DNA from: Bradysia coprophila
Lineage: Eukaryota > Arthropoda > Insecta > Diptera > Sciaridae
Assembly: GCF_014529535.1 (NCBI RefSeq)
Contig: NW_023503409.1
Location: forward strand, 7,378,390 to 7,442,389
Direction of reading: 5' to 3'
DNA length: 64,000 nt
In this document: positions 60,605 to 64,000 of the stretch, one piece after another
Numbering within the stretch: the stretch's first letter is position 1
Layout of the letters: each line of letters starts with the position of its first letter
Translations under genes and position numbers: made by a program
The notes under the pieces: generated by a model
What the model saw: only the letters and a program-made list of their open reading frames with translations
Database searches by the model: none
What the model was told of the DNA's origin: nothing

Positions 60605-60712
60605 CTAAATGGATAGAATTTCAGAAAACCATATTGGTGTTCAATCAAACTTCAAATTGTATTTTCTATAGTTTTAGCAAATAACAAAAATCTCTAAATC
60701 ACTAAGTACACG

Positions 60713-61367
60713 TCACTTTACTCTCTTATCGGCTGCCAATAAATTGTAAATTTTCTTTGCAATTATCCTATTGATTACACTGTTGGAGTATTCTTTATCA
60801 TTGTTGGTTTTTGCGGCGACCAATTCTAAAATAAATATTAAAATTGAGATTTTCGGTTAGCTGTTTCACATTCACATTCCACTGATTTACTGTAAATCAA
60901 TTGTAGTTTGATGGGATCCAACGGTGGCTTCCTATCCTTGTCGCGGAACCTGTTGCTCATCTGACCAGTGACACAGCTTCTTTTCAACACATCTCTACCG
61001 AATAGAATGACGAGCAGATGGTTGATGTATTCTCTGGGATGTTCAGTTGCATCCAACTGTACGCAGTCTTGTTTCTTTATAAAAATGTTTCCATCATAGT
61101 AGCGACCATATTCCTAGTAACATTTGAGGAAATGAGAATGAAAGCTTTGGACTCTGGATGTAAATTGAAATTAAATTACGTTTTCGACATAATTCACAAT
61201 CGGCACGTCTTTTCCGGTATTACTGAATGCTTTCTGCAGCGCCAAATTCCTTTCCATTAGGCCATGCAATTCGAATTTAAGCGATGCATTTTCTTGAATC
61301 ATAATTTCAAATTTGTCACGTAAGTCTTTGTAGTTATCCAAAACTGTGTACCCGCAAAGTGGATCTT
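60713..61367 (-). CDS. BEN-domain terminal module
   Basis: Exons 61180-61367, 60891-61113 and 60713-60825; introns 66 and 65 bp; every join keeps frame. Entry is in the common phase (AA, Glu-Asp-Pro-Leu). Exon 1 codes a coiled-coil-like stretch (KDLRDKFEIMIQENASLKFE). Exons 2-3 make a BEN domain: a GNIFIKKQDC strand, EYINHLLVILFGRDVLKRS, TGQMSNRFRD, KPPLDPIKLQLIY, and a last helix VINRIIAKKIYNLL. BEN domains bind DNA or mediate repression, as in Drosophila Insensitive and in BTB-BEN proteins such as NAC1. Ignoring the last donor (aca/gtaaat) gives a shorter frame stopping at 60838, which would cut off the final helix. Confidence 0.8.
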
Positions 61368-61817
61368 CTGAAAAATGTTTTACTGCATAAGTGAAATGTT
61401 CATCCTTGTCATTTTCTTACTTGTAATAAACCTGAGCCCGTTATAAATTAAGGCAAAAAAAAAATATTAAAAAAGATTGGTGTACAGCACAGCGTTAGTT
61501 GTTGTATATGAAGAGAACAAAAGAATTTCCTTTCAAAATAATAATAAAAGAACAATCAGGAGGAGTTAAATAGTAAAATTTGGAATAAAAAAGGAATGAA
61601 TTCCTAAACGGCGGAAAGTGGAGAGTTGGAGATTCTCCACAGTGAATAGTCAGTATGTTTCACTACAAAAATGCTACAATTGAAAGTGGAAATAAATTAA
61701 GTTTTTCTTTTAATTCACAGACTTCATACATTATGTCTACATAACACACACGTACATCGTTCTTACTATTCAACTCATGAGAATGATTAAGTTTTCAGTT
61801 TATGGGAAAAATTCAAA
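61368..61817. other. Intermodule spacer
   Basis: No feature supported. Confidence 0.45.
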
Positions 61818-62137
61818 TTATTTGTTAATTTCAATGAATTTTGTCAAGCAAACATTGGAATGTTTGACCAAATTCGATTTGTCCGTGTAGACTTTTCCGC
61901 AATTTTTGCATTTCAACACTCTGCCGCACTCCCAGCGCCGATGATAGCGAAAACCGGCTAAGTACGAAAAGCTTCGTCCACACGAACACACTAGCTTCAC
62001 AGCCAGCTTTTTATTTGCGGATCCGTTTTCACGGTGTCGATTCTGCATCAATCTTCTTTGGTATAGGTTTAATGTGCTGTTGTATGGATCATCTAAATCT
62101 GGATAGTAGAGTTCTTTGAAAGAGAGATAATCTGAAT
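61818..62137 (-). CDS. lola: lola-type zinc-finger terminal exon (62 kb)
   Basis: Single exon after acceptor gttctattttcag, opening AT (Asp-Ser-Asp-Tyr). Acidic/aromatic N-part (LYYPDLDDPYNST), then finger 1 with only one residue between the Cys pair (CSCGRSFSYLAGFRYHRRWEC: Cys-x1-Cys-x12-His-x4-Cys) and finger 2 CKNCGKVYTDKSNLVKHSNVC. The CxC form with RWECG is seen also in the 63.6-kb module and fits lola-type first fingers. Stop TAA at 61818-61820. Unlike the modules at 20, 47 and 63.6 kb, no intron interrupts finger 1. Confidence 0.87.
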
Positions 62138-63499
62138 CTGAAAATAGAACAAACGATTTCGGGCATTTACAAGTGTTTTTCGGCTTCACAATGAGAACAC
62201 ATTTATTACAATCATTCACAATCAACGAAAATAAAAACGAAAACGCAAAAAGCTAAATTTTTGTTTAGATTTTCATATAACATTCGCGTCACTACAATTT
62301 TTAACTACGGAATGGCTATTTTTCTATCATGCGCACGTTTTGCACAGATGTGAAAACCGGACGAAACGGAAATCGATTGCCGAAAACATTCATTTTAGCA
62401 CGGAGCTGAAAACAAGATTTTATTCCCTAAAATCTTTAAAAAAATTAAAATTAAAATCAATGAAAATGAAATCACTGCCAGCCGGGACCATGACGACACA
62501 AAATTGTACAAATATTTAGGGTTCATTAAGGTTTTGAAAGTTATTAGGCTCATCTGAAACTCATCAAAGATGAACTAGTTGTTACGCGATTAGAATCGTA
62601 TTTCTTTCATGCGACATTGACACCATGTAGAATGGATTTTGGTTTGAAATCTGAATGAAAGTCATAATTTTGACATATTTTCTTTTATCTGTTGTGCGAC
62701 CTTACAATTTATAAAACATAGTAAAGAGGGTCAAGGGACAGATATACATGGAAAATCGTTTGTTAAGAAAATTCATTGAAAATCCCGAAAAAATTATTTT
62801 AATTCTAAGAAAATTCTTTAAATCAACGAAAATTCTTGACAAAAAAAATGAAAATTTTTGAAAATCGCGAAAAATTGTTTGAATTTTGAACTTGACAAAA
62901 AAAATTCAAAATCAAAGGTTTCGTGCACGCCAAAATGCACGATTAATTGTCCCTCGAAAAAGGTCTTCCCAAATGTCTACAATTTGTTGTTGACATTTCT
63001 ATTCTAACAGCTTCACTTAAATCTCCCTATATGTATATGAACTGGAGACAAAGCTATTTACGGCGTTAATAAAATAGGAAAGGTTAGATATGGCCGGGTC
63101 GGATTATTGCAATGAGAAAAAAGAGTTCAAAATCTTACCTGTTACAGGTAACTTTGTCTCAAGGTAACCTAAAATACCTGCCACAGCTGTAGCTCTTCAT
63201 GCAAAAAATATAGCAGTAGATTACCTGGAGAAAATGTTACCTGCAACAGGTACGATTTTCAACTATTTTTTGTCAGTGTGGTAGAATGTACAGGTGTTAT
63301 GTTGTCGGTGAGCCTCATATTTAATTGTAGAAGCTGTTCTTACACGCTAAACGCTTTCGTTAGAGGAAAGTATAAATACTTTTAATGTTGTGATCGTCCC
63401 CTTTAAGTCATTTGAAGAAAAACAAGGCAGATTTCAATTTACTTTATTCCACTTTTACTATAAATAATTAACAGACACTTTCTTTTCGTGAAGCGGTTG
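62138..63499. other. Intermodule spacer with a CAGGTA cluster
   Basis: No exon recognised. 62760-62910 is AT-rich cryptic repetition; 63136-63252 holds six CAGGTA hexamers, listed separately. Confidence 0.5.
63136..63252. promoter_or_regulatory. Cluster of six CAGGTA hexamers
   Basis: CAGGTA or its complement TACCTG occurs at 63136, 63145, 63175, 63222, 63238 and 63247. Two pairs are arranged as hairpins (ttacctg-tta-caggtaa; tacctg-caa-caggta). CAGGTA is the core of the Zelda/TAGteam sites of early dipteran embryos, and is also a strong 5' splice-site string; which applies is inference. Confidence 0.4.
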
Positions 63500-63859
63500 C
63501 TACGAAACACTAAATTCGTCCAATGTACAATTACGACAATGATGTAAATAGTACGATCTGACGTTGAATTGCTTCCCACATTTTCCACAATTTAACTCTT
63601 TGCCACACTCCCACTTTTCGGAAAGAAAGGAAAATTGGAGATTAGATTGGAAATTATAACTCACAATCATCACAATTGCAATCACGTACTTTTTTGTGAT
63701 ACGCAAGTGCTCTTACGTAAGTGAAATTTCTACCACATGTGCAAGTAGTTCTTACGGCAAATTTCTTATGCAATCGTTTCTTGGACGTCATCGATTTCTT
63801 CGCCTTAGCCCGTTGTATGCCGTAAATGTCTTTAATCTCTCTGAATGTTAGATTCCCCT
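63500..63859 (-). CDS. lola: lola-type zinc-finger module nearest the presumed common exons
   Basis: Exons 63690-63859 and 63500-63613, 76-bp intron (gtacgt ... gaaaag), phase 0. Entry acceptor tcatatttcag then AG (Glu-Gly-Asn-Leu). A basic region (RAKAKKSMTSKKRLHKK) precedes finger 1, CTCGRNFTYVRALAYHKK/WEC (Cys-x1-Cys-x12-His-x4-Cys), with the intron between the His and the last Cys. Finger 2 is CGKCGKQFNVRSYYLHHCRNC. Read without splicing, the first exon runs on to a stop and would lose finger 2. Further upstream exons should lie beyond the right edge. Confidence 0.85.
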
Positions 63860-64000
63860 CTGAAATATGAATCGTTAGAATTAGTTTCAAATGGTATTTA
63901 CATGAACAATCGTAAGCTGTTCCCAACATCCCAACATGATGACAAAACAAAGCATAATGTTCGCTGAATATACAGACTCTGAGATGGAATGCCAGTACGC

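Noticed and set aside
60838-60890. BEN protein ending at the TAA at 60838
   Set aside because: A 65-bp in-frame intron restores the last BEN helix; the early stop lies inside that intron. Kept only as a possible retained form.

Overview
The window reads as AT-rich nuclear DNA of an insect, most likely a dipteran: coding exons are split by 64-95 bp GT-AG introns, short inverted-repeat transposons are dense, and the gene families (lola-type BTB terminal exons, BEN, DUF1091, CenH3) are insect-like. A fungus-gnat-like fly would fit the FAD2-type desaturase, but species is a guess. Every gene model here was built by eye from splice signals and reading-frame continuity.

Region by region: 1-19.9 kb is almost gene-free and packed with repeats: a 1.75 kb palindrome, a foldback-like element with a 54-bp minisatellite core, a 5'-truncated non-LTR retrotransposon inserted into a MITE, a nested MITE cluster at 15-17 kb, and a decayed transposase-like gene at 17.1-18.1 kb. 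From 20 kb to the right edge lie at least eleven C-terminal exon modules that look like alternative 3' exons of one BTB transcription-factor gene of the longitudinals-lacking (lola) type, whose common 5' exons would lie beyond base 64000 on the minus strand. Seven are C2H2/C2HC zinc-finger modules, one is a BEN-domain module, one carries an unfamiliar Cys/His module, and four are copies of an insect domain with an ARGKLY-like motif. Nearly every entry acceptor leaves two bases before the first full codon (phase 1) and starts AN or GN, so a shared donor ending in G would give Asp, Glu or Gly at each junction.

One zinc-finger module (28139-28392) is on the plus strand while the others are minus, and four conventional genes sit among the modules: a FAD2-type Delta12 desaturase (+, 32.8-34.2 kb), a DUF1091-like gene (-, 36.5-37.1 kb), a centromeric histone H3/CENP-A gene (-, 41.4-41.8 kb) and a secreted catalase (-, 49.0-51.0 kb). 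An opposite-strand exon and intervening same-strand genes make trans-splicing, as known for Drosophila lola and mod(mdg4), the leading hypothesis for joining the distal exons to the common part.
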